Shown one piece after another: positions 41,931-50,010 of a DNA stretch of 64,000 nucleotides (within the stretch, counting starts at the first letter, position 1; each line of letters begins with the position of its first letter). The notes below the pieces were generated by a model. It did not search any database. It was not told the origin of the DNA and was given only the letters and a program-made list of their open reading frames with translations. Origin of the DNA: Agrococcus carbonis (GTDB taxonomy: Bacteria > Actinomycetota > Actinomycetes > Actinomycetales > Microbacteriaceae); contig NZ_LT629734.1 of assembly GCF_900104705.1 (NCBI RefSeq), positions 1,240,001-1,304,000 of the forward strand, in the 5' to 3' direction. A program made the position numbers and the translations under genes.

Positions 41931-42350
41931 TCAGCGCAGCAGCACGAACGACCGCAGCGCGTGCGGACGCACATCGTGCGCCTCCACGAGCCCCCGCGAC
42001 TCGTAGAAGGCCCGCTGCCCCGGCTCGTCGTCCGTCAGCAGCACGGTCTGCCGGATGCTGGCCGTCCGCTCGATGACGGCGTCGAGCAGCGCGCCGCCGA
42101 TCCCGGCTCGCTGCTGCTGCGGCGCGACCAGGATGTCCTGGATGTAGGCGATCGTGAGCCCGTCGGAGACGGTCCGCACGAGCCCGAGGAGGGCGCCCGA
42201 CGCATCCCGTGCGGTCAGGACGAGGTGCGAGCCGCGCACCGCAGCGACGAGTCGTTCGGCGTCGTCGGTGTACGCGGTCCATCCCACCGAGCGGTAGAGC
42301 GCGACGAGCTCATCCCGCGACGGCGTCTCCTCCGTGATCGTGCAGCGCAT
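41931..42350 (-). CDS. GNAT N-acetyltransferase
   Basis: Protein of 139 residues with the GNAT fold. The acetyl-CoA loop is IQDILVAPQQQRAGIGGALLDAV (Q/RxxGxG/A type, about residues 70-92) and the C-terminal AFYESRGLVEAHD completes the fold. The substrate is unknown. It lies 12 bases after the amino-acid permease on the same strand, possibly co-transcribed. Confidence 0.82.
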   Translation of the reverse strand: MRCTITEETPSRDELVALYRSVGWTAYTDDAERLVAAVRGSHLVLTARDASGALLGLVRTVSDGLTIAYIQDILVAPQQQRAGIGGALLDAVIERTASIRQTVLLTDDEPGQRAFYESRGLVEAHDVRPHALRSFVLLR

Positions 42351-42362
42351 GGTGCGAGCCTG

Positions 42363-43840
42363 TCAGGCCTCAGCCGCACCCGCAGCCACAGCAGCGCCCG
42401 CCCGCGCCCGCGCCCGCTCGAGCTTCCGCCGCACGGCGGGCCAGAAGAGCGCGAGCGCGCCGGCCGCGATGCAGCTCGTGAGCACCTGCGCGCGACCGCT
42501 CTCGCTGCCGAGCATGATCACGACGATGCCGATGGCCGCGGCGATCAGCACCACGTTGAGCACCGGGAACATCCAGACCTTGAGCGTCAGCGCATCCTGC
42601 TCCTCCTGCGTCATCTTCGCGCGCAGGCGCCACTGCGTCACCGCGATGAAGACGAAGACGAACAGCGCCACGAGCCCCGTCGAGTTCATGATGAACTCGT
42701 AGATGCCCGAGCTCGGCGCGAGGAAGTTGACGAGCGTCGCGACGAGGCCGCCCACGGTGGATGCGATGACCGCGGCGACGGGCACGCCGCGCTTCGAGCG
42801 CTTGGACATGATGCGCGGCGCGAGCTGCTGCTCGGAGAGCGCGGCGAACATGCGCGAGGCCGAGTAGGTGCCGGAGTTCAGCACCGAGATGACGGCGGTG
42901 AAGATGACGAGCGTCATGATCTCCTCGGCGAACGGGATGCCGAGCAGGCTGAAGACGTAGGCGAACGGCGGGATCTCGTCGGGCGTCGGCAGCTGGTTCC
43001 AGGGCACGACCATGACGATGACGAGCACCGCGCCGACGTAGAAGAGCATGACGCGCCAGATGACGGTGTTCGCGGCCTTGCGGATGCCGCGGGCCGGGTC
43101 CTCGGACTCGGCGGCGGCCATGACGGCGATCTCGGCGCCGAAGTAGGCGAAGAGCACGAGCGCGATCGATGAGATGACGACGCCGAAGCCGTTGGGCATG
43201 AAGCCGCCGTGCTGCCAGAGGTTGGCCACCGACATCGTCGACTCGGGCCAGAGGCCGAGCGCGAACAGCAGGCCGGCGCCGAGGAAGACGACGATCGCGA
43301 CGACCTTGATGCTCGCGAGCCAGAACTCCGTCTCGCCGAACGCGCGTAGGGAGATGAGGTTCGTGGTGACGAAGATGGCGAGCAGGATGAGCGACCCGGC
43401 CCACGCGGGCAGGGCCGGGAACCAGGCGTTCAGCATGCCGCCGCCGACGACCGCCTCGTAGGCGATGACGCCGACCCAGAAGTACCAGTAGAGCCAGCCG
43501 ACGATGTAGGCGGCCCAGTCGCCGAGGCCGACGCGGGCGTACTCCATGAACGAGCCGACTGCGGGGCGCGCGGCCGCCATCTCGCCGAGCATCCGCATCG
43601 CCAGGAAGACGATGAGGCCGCCGCCGAGGTACGAGAGCGTCGCGGCCGGGCCGGCCGCGAGGATGACGTTCGCCGAGCCGACGAACAGGCTCGCGCCGAT
43701 GATGCCGCCGAGCGCGATCATGGTCACGTGCCGCGAGCGCAGCTTCTTGCCGCCGGGCCGGCGGGGGCGGATGCGCGGGGCGCGTCGGGCGCGTCCGGGG
43801 CGACGGCGGTCGGCTGGTCGGCAGCGGGTTCGGTGGCCAA
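42363..43840 (-). CDS. APC-family amino acid permease (GABA/proline type), N-terminus split by an apparent frameshift
   Basis: About 12 helices; the first membrane motif LRSRHVTMIALGGIIGASLFVGSAN and later EFWLASIKVVAIVVF fit the GABA/proline/aromatic permeases. The long uninterrupted frame begins without a good start. A plausible N-terminus (TTG at 43838-43840 after AGGAAGG, reading ATEPAADQPTAVAPDAPDA) is in another frame and passes into the permease only if one base is added near 43751-43767, where there is a run of five Gs. Either a sequencing error, a real lesion, or a GTG start at 43725-43727. Confidence 0.78.
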
Positions 43841-43940
43841 GAGGGCGCCTTCCTGATCTGATCGCGCCGGGCCGACGGGCCGCGGCGCGGTCCCAATCGT
43901 ACGTATCAGACATCGCCGTCGGCGCATCCGCCCCCACACC

Positions 43941-44088
43941 CCGCCGGTCGAGGAGCGCTCGGCCGCAGGCCGACCGCGTCACGAGACCCCCGCACTTCCC
44001 GCGCCACCCCCACCCGCCGGTCGAGGAGCGCTCGCCCCACCCGCCGGTCGAGGAGCGCTCGGCCGCAGGCCGATCGCGTCACGAGACC
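43941..44088 (-). repeat. Three palindromic repeats, dialect A, two full and one half
   Basis: Minus-orientation copies at 43941-43989 and 44041-44088 have stem CGGCC..GGCCG, a half copy (CCGGTCGAGGAGCGCTCG) lies at 44014-44034. They occupy the gap between the permease and the DUF3054 gene. Confidence 0.85.
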
Positions 44089-44117
44089 CCGCCCCTCCGC
44101 GGCAACCCGACCCGCGC

Positions 44118-44130
44118 TACCGTTGCCCCG
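44118..44130 (+). promoter_or_regulatory. Leaderless-type -10 box TACCGT
   Basis: TACCGT at 44118-44123 ends seven bases before the ATG at 44131. Confidence 0.5.
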
Positions 44131-44541
44131 ATGCCCTCCCCCACGACCCGCGTCGCCGCCCGCCGCGCGCTGCTCTCCCTGCTCGCCGACGCGCTCTTCG
44201 TCGTCCTCTTCGCGACCGTCGGGCGCAGCAGCCATGACGCGGCACTCACACCGCTGGGCATCGCCGAGACGGCGTGGCCATTCCTCGTGGCGCTCGGCGC
44301 GGGCTGGCTCGTGAGCCGAGCGTGGCGCGCGCCGCGCGCGCCGTGGCGCACCGGCGTGCCGGTCTGGCTCGTGACCGTCGCCGGCGGCATGCTGCTGCGC
44401 GCGCTGACCGGTCAGGGCACCGCGCTGCCGTTCATCGTCGTCGCGACGCTCGCGCTGCTCGTGCAGCTCGTCGGCTGGCGCCTCATCGCGACCTGGCGAC
44501 CCCGCCGTGAGCGCGAGCGGGACGCCTCGACCGACAGCTAG
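44131..44541 (+). CDS. DUF3054 membrane protein
   Basis: Protein of 136 residues with four helices. Marks are ALFVVLFATVGRSSHD near residue 21, TAWPFLVALGAGWLVSRAW near 47 and GVPVWLVTVAGGMLLRAL near 76, the pattern of the actinobacterial DUF3054 family. Function unknown. The ATG is fixed by the -10 box TACCGT. Its last four bases overlap the end of the convergent lipoprotein gene. Confidence 0.85.
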   Translation: MPSPTTRVAARRALLSLLADALFVVLFATVGRSSHDAALTPLGIAETAWPFLVALGAGWLVSRAWRAPRAPWRTGVPVWLVTVAGGMLLRALTGQGTALPFIVVATLALLVQLVGWRLIATWRPRRERERDASTDS

Positions 44542-45095
44542 CCGATCTCGGCCATCCGGCAGACCTCGCCGAACGGCACCACCACCATGGCGACGCGCGT
44601 CACCGCGGTGCCGTTGAAGCCGTGGTCGGCGCGATAGCTGAGCTCGAGCGATGCGGCCGCGCCACCTGAGTCGGGCGGCACGCCGACTCCCACGAGCGTC
44701 GTCCTGGCGTCGCCGGCCGCGAGAGCCTCGGGCAGCCGGATGGACAGCGGCCCGTACCTGTCGTAGTCCATTCCGACCACCTGGGCGTCCTGATCATCGG
44801 TGCTCCGCAGCTCGAGGCCGAGCAGCTCCATGTCGTCGGGCTGCACCAGCCGGGCGCTGACCACGTCGATCGCGGCGCCCGAGCGGTTCTGCACGGTGCT
44901 GACGCCGAAGACCGCCCGGCCCTGGGCGTCCGCCGGGGCGCACACCGTTGCCTGACCGTCATCCAAGGCGACGAGCGCACCCGCGTTCGCGGAGCAGCCG
45001 CCCAGGGGACCCGCCAGCAGGACGACGACGGCCAACGCGCAGCGCGGGCGCGGGCGCGAGCGCGAGCGCGAGCGGCGAGGGTGCGGGTTGTCCAC
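44538..45095 (-). CDS. Hypothetical lipoprotein
   Basis: Protein of 185 residues with a lipoprotein signal: a very basic n-region (RRSRSRSRPRPR), a hydrophobic core ALAVVVLLAGP and the lipobox LGGC. The mature part is a beta-rich extracellular domain with two cysteines (VCAPADAQG; EVCRMAEIG). The n-region is encoded by a simple GCGAGC/GCGGGC repeat at about 45040-45080, which makes it unusually long. The GTG start follows CGGAGC. No family is recognised. Confidence 0.68.
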   Translation of the reverse strand: MDNPHPRRSRSRSRPRPRCALAVVVLLAGPLGGCSANAGALVALDDGQATVCAPADAQGRAVFGVSTVQNRSGAAIDVVSARLVQPDDMELLGLELRSTDDQDAQVVGMDYDRYGPLSIRLPEALAAGDARTTLVGVGVPPDSGGAAASLELSYRADHGFNGTAVTRVAMVVVPFGEVCRMAEIG

Positions 45096-45172
45096 GGCGC
45101 TCCGATCTGTTGGACGCACTGGCCAGTATCGCCCGCGCCTCGGCGCGGCCCCGGCGCAGGGGCTGACCCGTG

Positions 45173-45364
45173 TCAGTCCTTGCGGAAGTGCCGCCGCACC
45201 CGGTCGGCCTGCTCGGGCGTCAGGTGCCACTCGGTGCCGATCTCGTGCCCCTCGAACGGCCCGCCGCCGTCGGCGGGATTGCGCAGGAACCCGCGGATCT
45301 GCCTGCCCTTGCGGTCCATGCCCAGCTCGCGCGACAGCTCGACCGGCGTGATCGTCTCGTCCAT
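45173..45364 (-). CDS. Small helical DNA-binding-like protein, 63 residues
   Basis: The sequence TPVELSRELGMDRKGRQIRGFLRNP resembles a helix-turn-helix, followed by LTPEQADRVRRHFRKD, another helix. Small proteins of this shape occur in actinobacteria and may bind DNA; the role is unknown. It is between the lipoprotein and a VOC protein, same strand, with gaps of 77 and 39 bases. Confidence 0.6.
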   Translation of the reverse strand: MDETITPVELSRELGMDRKGRQIRGFLRNPADGGGPFEGHEIGTEWHLTPEQADRVRRHFRKD

Positions 45365-45403
45365 GAGGCGACCGTACCCGCTCGCGCGCGGGTGCGGCGC
45401 CGC

Positions 45404-45784
45404 TCAGCCGCGCGACGCGAAGGCGAGCACGTGGCCGTCGAGGTCGAGGCAGTAGCCGGCCGCGTCGCCCCAGTCGCGCGGCTGCACGGCCGACAGCTCG
45501 GTCGCGCCGGCGGCCACGGCCGCCTCGAGCCGGCGCTCAGGCGCATCGACGAGCAGGTAGAGCTCGGCCCGCGGCACGCCAGCCGCCGCGGCAGGGTCGG
45601 GCATCGCCGGGAGCAGCCGACGGATGCCCGCCTCGGGCATGAGCCCCAGCACGGCGCCGCCCGGCAGGGCGAACTCCGTCATGCCCGGCACGTCGAGCCG
45701 CGGCCCGGCACCCAGCACCGCGCCGTAGAAGTCGCGCGCCCTCGCCTGGTCTTCGACGTACAGCACGAGGTGCGCGGCATGCAT
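45404..45784 (-). CDS. VOC-family protein (glyoxalase/bleomycin-resistance fold)
   Basis: Protein of 126 residues with two beta-alpha-beta-beta-beta modules: HLVLYVEDQARARDFYGAVLG near residue 4 and ELYLLVDAPERRLEAAVAAGA near 74, ending YCLDLDGHVLAFA. Members bind small ligands or a metal; the function is not known. It lies 9 bases downstream of the PadR gene on the same strand and may share its promoter. Confidence 0.78.
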   Translation of the reverse strand: MHAAHLVLYVEDQARARDFYGAVLGAGPRLDVPGMTEFALPGGAVLGLMPEAGIRRLLPAMPDPAAAAGVPRAELYLLVDAPERRLEAAVAAGATELSAVQPRDWGDAAGYCLDLDGHVLAFASRG

Positions 45785-45793
45785 GCGAGCAGG

Positions 45794-46399
45794 CTACGCG
45801 CGCGCCGCCGCCTCCGGCGTCGTGACGGGCGCGTGCAGCAGTTCGCGCGTCTGCTCGCACCAGCGGATGCGGAGCTCGGCCTGGTCGATGAGGTGGTCGA
45901 AGGCGTGCGCCTTCAGTCGCGCGATGCGCTCGTGCGTCTCGGCCGGGCGGTGGTCGAGCCGCTCCTTGAGCAGCGGGGTGTCGCGCGCGAGCAGTGCGGT
46001 CCGGTGGGCCGACCACTGCTCGATGCGCTCGCGCAGCTCGGCGACGTGCTGCTCGAGCACCTGCGCCGCCTCGTCGGGGTCGGCGAGGTCGAAGAAGAGC
46101 GACTTCAGCAGCAGGCCGTCGCGCACCGCCGGCTCGGCGTGCGGCTCGCCGAGCCACCGCCGCAGCTCGTCCATGCCCGCGGCCGTCAGCGAGTAGTTCG
46201 TGCGCTTGAGCCGCTCGCCGCGCACCTGCTCCTCGCCCTCGATCCACCCCTCGGCCTCGAGCTTGCGTAGCAGGGGGTAGATCTGGCTCTGGGGTGCGGT
46301 CCAGACCCAGCGAGCGGTGCCGTCGAAGAAGCGGCAGAGCTCGTAGCCCGTCATCGGGCGTGCCTCGAGCACCCCGAGGATCGCGTGCGGCAGTGACAT
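45794..46399 (-). CDS. PadR-family transcriptional regulator
   Basis: Protein of 201 residues with an N-terminal winged helix (HAILGVLEARPMTGYELCRFF..YPLLRKLEAEGWI, residues 5-53) and a C-terminal VIR-type helical domain. PadR regulators often respond to phenolic compounds. It is divergent from the extradiol-dioxygenase operon, which supports control by an aromatic substrate. The ATG follows minus-strand TAGCAT (46407-46412) by seven bases, a leaderless start. Confidence 0.87.
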   Translation of the reverse strand: MSLPHAILGVLEARPMTGYELCRFFDGTARWVWTAPQSQIYPLLRKLEAEGWIEGEEQVRGERLKRTNYSLTAAGMDELRRWLGEPHAEPAVRDGLLLKSLFFDLADPDEAAQVLEQHVAELRERIEQWSAHRTALLARDTPLLKERLDHRPAETHERIARLKAHAFDHLIDQAELRIRWCEQTRELLHAPVTTPEAAARA

Positions 46400-46430
46400 G
46401 GCATGGATGCTAGCCCACGACCCCTCTGCG

Positions 46431-46458
46431 TTGACATTTCTACGCATACATGTAGTCT
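46431..46458 (+). promoter_or_regulatory. Consensus promoter TTGACA-16-TAGTCT with overlapping palindrome
   Basis: TTGACA (46431-46436) and TAGTCT (46453-46458) are 16 bases apart and serve the class II aldolase/dioxygenase operon. The palindrome TACATGTA (46447-46454) overlaps the spacer and -10 box and is a likely PadR operator. Strong -35 consensus is rare elsewhere in this window. Confidence 0.65.
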
Positions 46459-46482
46459 CATGTCACCAACGAAGGGTGTCCC

Positions 46483-47136
46483 ATGCACGACGAAGTGCGC
46501 CGCGAGCTCGCACGAGCCGCGCGAGCGGTGGCCAGCGCGCGGCTGAGCGACGCCTTCGGCCACGTCACCGTGCGCGAGGGCGACGCCCTGCTCATCACCG
46601 CACCCGTCCCGCTCGCCTTCCAGCGCGCCGACGACCTCACGCTCCTTCCCCTCGCCGCAGACGACCTGCCGCCGGGCACGCCCAAGGAGGCGTGGATCCA
46701 CGTGGCGATCGCGCGAGCCGACGCCGCGACGGGCGCCGTCTGCCGCGCCCAGCCCCGCGCCGTCGCCAAGGCCATCGCCGCGGGCCTGCGCATCCGCGCC
46801 CTCGACGGGCAGGGCGCCATGCTCGGTGCCGAGGTGCCCGTGTACGACGACTCGCGGCTCGTCCGGGACGCCGACGCCGGCACGGCCGTCGCACGCGCGA
46901 TCGGAGCGGCGCCCGCTGTCGTGCTGCGCGGCAACGGCGCGGTGACGCGCGGAGCGACCCTCGCCGAGGCGGTCGCCCGCATGTGGCTGCTCGAGCGCAG
47001 CGCCGAGCTCGCCCTCGCGGCCGGACCCGACGCATCCGCCCTGCCCGACCACGAGCAGGCATGGTGGCGCGAGCGCAGCGACGAGCTGCTGCCGCGCATG
47101 TACGACTTCCTCGTGCGCTCGCACGGGATGGACTGA
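46483..47136 (+). CDS. Class II aldolase/adducin-like protein with altered metal site
   Basis: Protein of 217 residues of the class II aldolase/adducin family, which in aromatic pathways contains 3-carboxy-muconate-semialdehyde-type decarboxylases. The fold is visible (SDAFGHVTVREG near 22; PKEAWIHVAIARAD near 67; AVVLRGNGAVTRGATLAEAV near 145). The usual zinc His pair (HTH) is CRAQPRA, and the third His in RGHGAV is Asn. Whether this is a subfamily trait or a loss of activity is open. First in the operon with the extradiol dioxygenase. Confidence 0.72.
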   Translation: MHDEVRRELARAARAVASARLSDAFGHVTVREGDALLITAPVPLAFQRADDLTLLPLAADDLPPGTPKEAWIHVAIARADAATGAVCRAQPRAVAKAIAAGLRIRALDGQGAMLGAEVPVYDDSRLVRDADAGTAVARAIGAAPAVVLRGNGAVTRGATLAEAVARMWLLERSAELALAAGPDASALPDHEQAWWRERSDELLPRMYDFLVRSHGMD

Positions 47137-47167
47137 GCCACGTGCTCGAGAGGGAAGGAGATCAAGG

Positions 47168-48112
47168 ATGATCGAGCTCATCGACATCGCCTACGTGCGC
47201 TCCGGCACGTCGGACGCGAAGGAGGCCGTGCGCTTCGCGACCGAGATCGTGGGCATGGAGTACCAGGGCGAGGACGACGGCGTGCACTACCTGCGCGCCG
47301 ACCACCGCCACCACTGCCTCGCGTACGTCGAGGGCGAGTCGGGCGTGCTCAGCTCGGGCCTCGTGCTGCTCGACAGCGCCGCGCTCGCGCAGGCCGAGGT
47401 CGAGCTGAACCTCGCCGGCATCGCGACGGTGCGCGGTACCGCCGAGGAGGCGCGCTCGCGCCGCGTGCGCGAGTTCATCTCGTTCGACGACCCGTGGGGC
47501 AACCGCTTCGACCTCGTCGTCGACCAGGTCAACGACGCCAACAAGGTGCAGTTCAGCCGCCACGCCGGTATCACCGAGTTCGGCCACCTGTGCGTCGACG
47601 CGCCCGACGTGCGCGCCGCCTACGAGTGGTGGAGCACCCACTTCAACATCAAGATCAGCGACTGGATCGGCGACGCCGCGGCGCTCATGCGCTTCGACCC
47701 GGTGCACCACAAGCTCGCCGTCTTCAAGGGCGACAAGCCCGGTCTGTGCCACATCAACTTCCAGGTCGAGTCGATCGACGACATCATGCGCAGCTGGAAC
47801 TTCCTGCTCGACAACGGCGTCGAGATCGAGCAGGGCCCCGGCCGCCACCCGCAGTCGACGGCCATCTTCATCTACTTCAAGGGGCCGGAGGGCCTCACGT
47901 ACGAGTACTCCTATGGCGTGCGCCGCATCGAGGACGACGCGACGTGGGTGCCGCGCTACTTCGACCCCGCGCACCCCAAGTCGATCGACATGTGGGGCGG
48001 CACCACGCAGCGCGCGTCGACGCAGTACCAGGTGCGCCGCCCGCTCGGCGCCCGCGCATCCGAAGCATCCGACGCCCCGGCCGAGGCCGTGACCGAGCGA
48101 CAGGACGCCTGA
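47168..48112 (+). CDS. Extradiol ring-cleavage dioxygenase (type I, VOC fold)
   Basis: Protein of 314 residues with two VOC modules. The C-terminal module carries the iron ligands His140 (EFGHLCVDAP), His195 (GLCHINFQV) and Glu246 (TYEYSYG), so the enzyme should cleave a catechol next to the diol. Length and start resemble carboxylated-catechol or cumate-type dioxygenases. A variable tail of about 50 residues follows. The ATG comes seven bases after GGAAGGAG. Its stop overlaps the tautomerase start by one base. Confidence 0.88.
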   Translation: MIELIDIAYVRSGTSDAKEAVRFATEIVGMEYQGEDDGVHYLRADHRHHCLAYVEGESGVLSSGLVLLDSAALAQAEVELNLAGIATVRGTAEEARSRRVREFISFDDPWGNRFDLVVDQVNDANKVQFSRHAGITEFGHLCVDAPDVRAAYEWWSTHFNIKISDWIGDAAALMRFDPVHHKLAVFKGDKPGLCHINFQVESIDDIMRSWNFLLDNGVEIEQGPGRHPQSTAIFIYFKGPEGLTYEYSYGVRRIEDDATWVPRYFDPAHPKSIDMWGGTTQRASTQYQVRRPLGARASEASDAPAEAVTERQDA

Positions 48113-48315
48113 TGCCGCTCGTGCAGATCTCGATCGCCGAGGGCCGCAGCCAGGACGACCTGCGGAGCCTCATGGGCGAGGTGCACGAGGCCGTCGTGCG
48201 CGCGATCGGAGCGCCCGAGGCGAGCGTGCGGGTGCTCGTCACCGAGGTGCCGCCGACGCAGTGGCTCTCGGGCGGGCAGACGCTCGCCGAGAAGGCGGCC
48301 GCGGCCAAGGCCTGA
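48112..48315 (+). CDS. 4-Oxalocrotonate tautomerase
   Basis: Protein of 67 residues starting MPLVQISIAEGRSQDDLRSL. Removal of Met leaves Pro1 as the catalytic base, the mark of the 4-OT family, and Arg in SVRVLVTEVP fits the substrate site. It isomerises 2-hydroxymuconate to 2-oxo-3-hexenedioate. It starts one base into the dioxygenase stop (TGATG), so they are coupled. The operon ends at a strong hairpin. Confidence 0.9.
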   Translation: MPLVQISIAEGRSQDDLRSLMGEVHEAVVRAIGAPEASVRVLVTEVPPTQWLSGGQTLAEKAAAAKA

Positions 48316-48325
48316 CCGGCAGCAC

Positions 48326-48363
48326 GAGAGCGCCGCGCATCCGCGAGGGTGCGCGGCGCTCTC
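48326..48363 (+). terminator. 17-bp-stem hairpin ending the dioxygenase operon
   Basis: Arms 48326-48342 and 48347-48363 pair with one G-T around loop GCGA. It lies 11 bases after the tautomerase stop. Confidence 0.75.
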
Positions 48364-48437
48364 GCATGCCCCGTCGATGGATGCGTCGGCGCACGCGGAG
48401 GCGCATCGACGCGCGCAGAGGGCCGCAGGCGCACGCA

Positions 48438-48467
48438 CAGAGGCCGCCCGTGCTCGGGCGGCCTCTG
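48438..48467 (-). terminator. 13-bp perfect hairpin ending the minus-strand operon
   Basis: CAGAGGCCGCCCG at 48438-48450 pairs with CGGGCGGCCTCTG at 48455-48467 around loop TGCT. It lies just past the stop of the aldehyde dehydrogenase gene on the minus strand, back to back with the hairpin at 48326. Confidence 0.72.
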
Positions 48468-48488
48468 CGGGATCGGTCGGGGCAGGCG

Positions 48489-49934
48489 TCAGTGGGGCAT
48501 CGCCGGCTGCATCTGCATGACGACCGCCTTGGGCTCGGTGAAGAACTCGCGGCTGAAGCTGCCGCCCTCGCGCCCCACGCCCGACATCTTCGCGCCGCCG
48601 AACGGGGCGCGCAGGTCGCGGATGAAGAAGCAGTTGACCCACACGGTGCCGACGACGAGGCGCGCCGAGACCCGGTGCGCCCTCGTCAGATCCTCGGTGA
48701 AGACCATCGCGTTGAGGCCGTAGGGGCTGTCGTTCACCTCGTGGACGACCTCCTCCTCGGTGTCGAACGGCGTGATCGTCACGATCGGCCCGAAGATTTC
48801 CTCGCGCTGGTGCGCCGAGTCGCGGTCGGGCTCGACGATCACGGTCGGCGTGACGAACCAGCCCTCGCCGAGCTCGCCCGTGAGCTGCTTGCCCTTCGAC
48901 TCGTGGATCGAGTCGAAGTAGCCGCGCACCTTCGTGTAGTGCACGCCGCTCGACATCGGGCCGATCTGCGTCTTCGGGTCCTTCGGGTCGCCGACGACCA
49001 TCGCCTTCGCGGCAGCGGTGAAGCGCTCGACGAACTCGTCGACGAGCGGGCGCTCGACGTAGATGCGGCTGCCCGCGAGGCACACCTGGCCGCCGTTGGT
49101 GAAGATCGCCTTGATCGACCACGCGATCGCGTTGTCGAGGTCGGCGTCGGCGAAGACGACGTTGGCGCCCTTGCCGCCCAGCTCGAGGCTCACCGGCACG
49201 AGGTTCGCGGCCGCTGCGCGGGCGATGACCTTGCCGGTGTTCGACTCGCCCGTGAAGGTGATGCGGTCGACGAGCGGATGCTCGGTGAGGGCCGAGCCCA
49301 CCGAGTCCGGCCCGTAGCCGTGCACGACGTTGAAGACGCCCGGCGGGATGCCGGCCTCGAGCGCGAGCCGCGCCATGATCGTCGCCGAGACCGGGGAGTC
49401 CTCGGCGGGCTTCAGCACGACGGTGTTGCCCCACGCGAGCGCCGGCGCCACCTTCCAGCTCTCGAGCATCATCGGGAAGTTCCACGGCGCGATCGCCACC
49501 ACGACGCCCGCGGCGTCGTAGCGCGTGTAGGTGTGGTGGCCCGAGTCCATCGGCAGCACCTCGCCGGGCGTGAGCGCGGCGTGGTCGGCGAAGAAGCGGA
49601 AGTTCTGCGCCGTCCGCGGCACGTCGTTGCCGCGGCTCTGCGTGATGGGCTTGCCCATGTCACGGGTGTCGGCCATCGCGAGCTCGTCGCCGTGCTCCTC
49701 GATGAGGTCGGCGAAGCGGTGGATGAGGCGGCGGCGCTCGCCCGCGCTCATGCGGGGCCACGGCCCCTCGTCGAACGCCTTCCGCGCCGCCCTGACGGCG
49801 AGGTCGGCCTCGACGGCGGTGCCGAGCGCGATCTGCGCCCAGGGCTCGCGCGTGTACGGGTCGATGCTGGTGAAGACGTGCCCGTCGGCCGACTGCACTT
49901 CCTCGCCGTCGATCACATGACCGAAGGTCTCCAT
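48489..49934 (-). CDS. 2-Hydroxymuconate semialdehyde dehydrogenase-type ALDH
   Basis: Protein of 481 residues of the aldehyde dehydrogenase superfamily: Asn152 in PWNFPMM, FTGESNTG near 228, Glu251 in LELGGKGAN and nucleophile Cys285 in NGGQVCLAGSR. The motif set fits DmpC/XylG and HpaE. It would oxidise the ring-fission semialdehyde to 2-hydroxymuconate for the tautomerase. It is last gene of the minus-strand operon, after a hairpin at 49962-49991. The ATG follows AGAGGAA. Confidence 0.88.
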   Translation of the reverse strand: METFGHVIDGEEVQSADGHVFTSIDPYTREPWAQIALGTAVEADLAVRAARKAFDEGPWPRMSAGERRRLIHRFADLIEEHGDELAMADTRDMGKPITQSRGNDVPRTAQNFRFFADHAALTPGEVLPMDSGHHTYTRYDAAGVVVAIAPWNFPMMLESWKVAPALAWGNTVVLKPAEDSPVSATIMARLALEAGIPPGVFNVVHGYGPDSVGSALTEHPLVDRITFTGESNTGKVIARAAAANLVPVSLELGGKGANVVFADADLDNAIAWSIKAIFTNGGQVCLAGSRIYVERPLVDEFVERFTAAAKAMVVGDPKDPKTQIGPMSSGVHYTKVRGYFDSIHESKGKQLTGELGEGWFVTPTVIVEPDRDSAHQREEIFGPIVTITPFDTEEEVVHEVNDSPYGLNAMVFTEDLTRAHRVSARLVVGTVWVNCFFIRDLRAPFGGAKMSGVGREGGSFSREFFTEPKAVVMQMQPAMPH

Positions 49935-49961
49935 GGGGTTCCTCTCTGCTGCAAGGGGGTG

Positions 49962-49991
49962 GCGGTGGGGCGGCCGGGGCCGCCCCACCGC
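49962..49991 (-). terminator. 14-bp-stem hairpin before the aldehyde dehydrogenase
   Basis: GCGGTGGGGCGGCC (49962-49975) pairs perfectly with GGCCGCCCCACCGC (49978-49991). It lies in the 76-base gap between the ABC binding-protein gene and the aldehyde dehydrogenase. It may weaken read-through or protect the upstream mRNA so that binding protein is made in excess. Confidence 0.55.
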
Positions 49992-50010
49992 GGGTTCGGT
50001 GCTGGCCGGA

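Noticed and set aside
40026..43172. Long plus-strand frame antisense to SulP and the permease
   Set aside because: It is rich in His, Asp and Arg, the mirror of hydrophobic codons on the other strand, and covers several real genes. Not coding.
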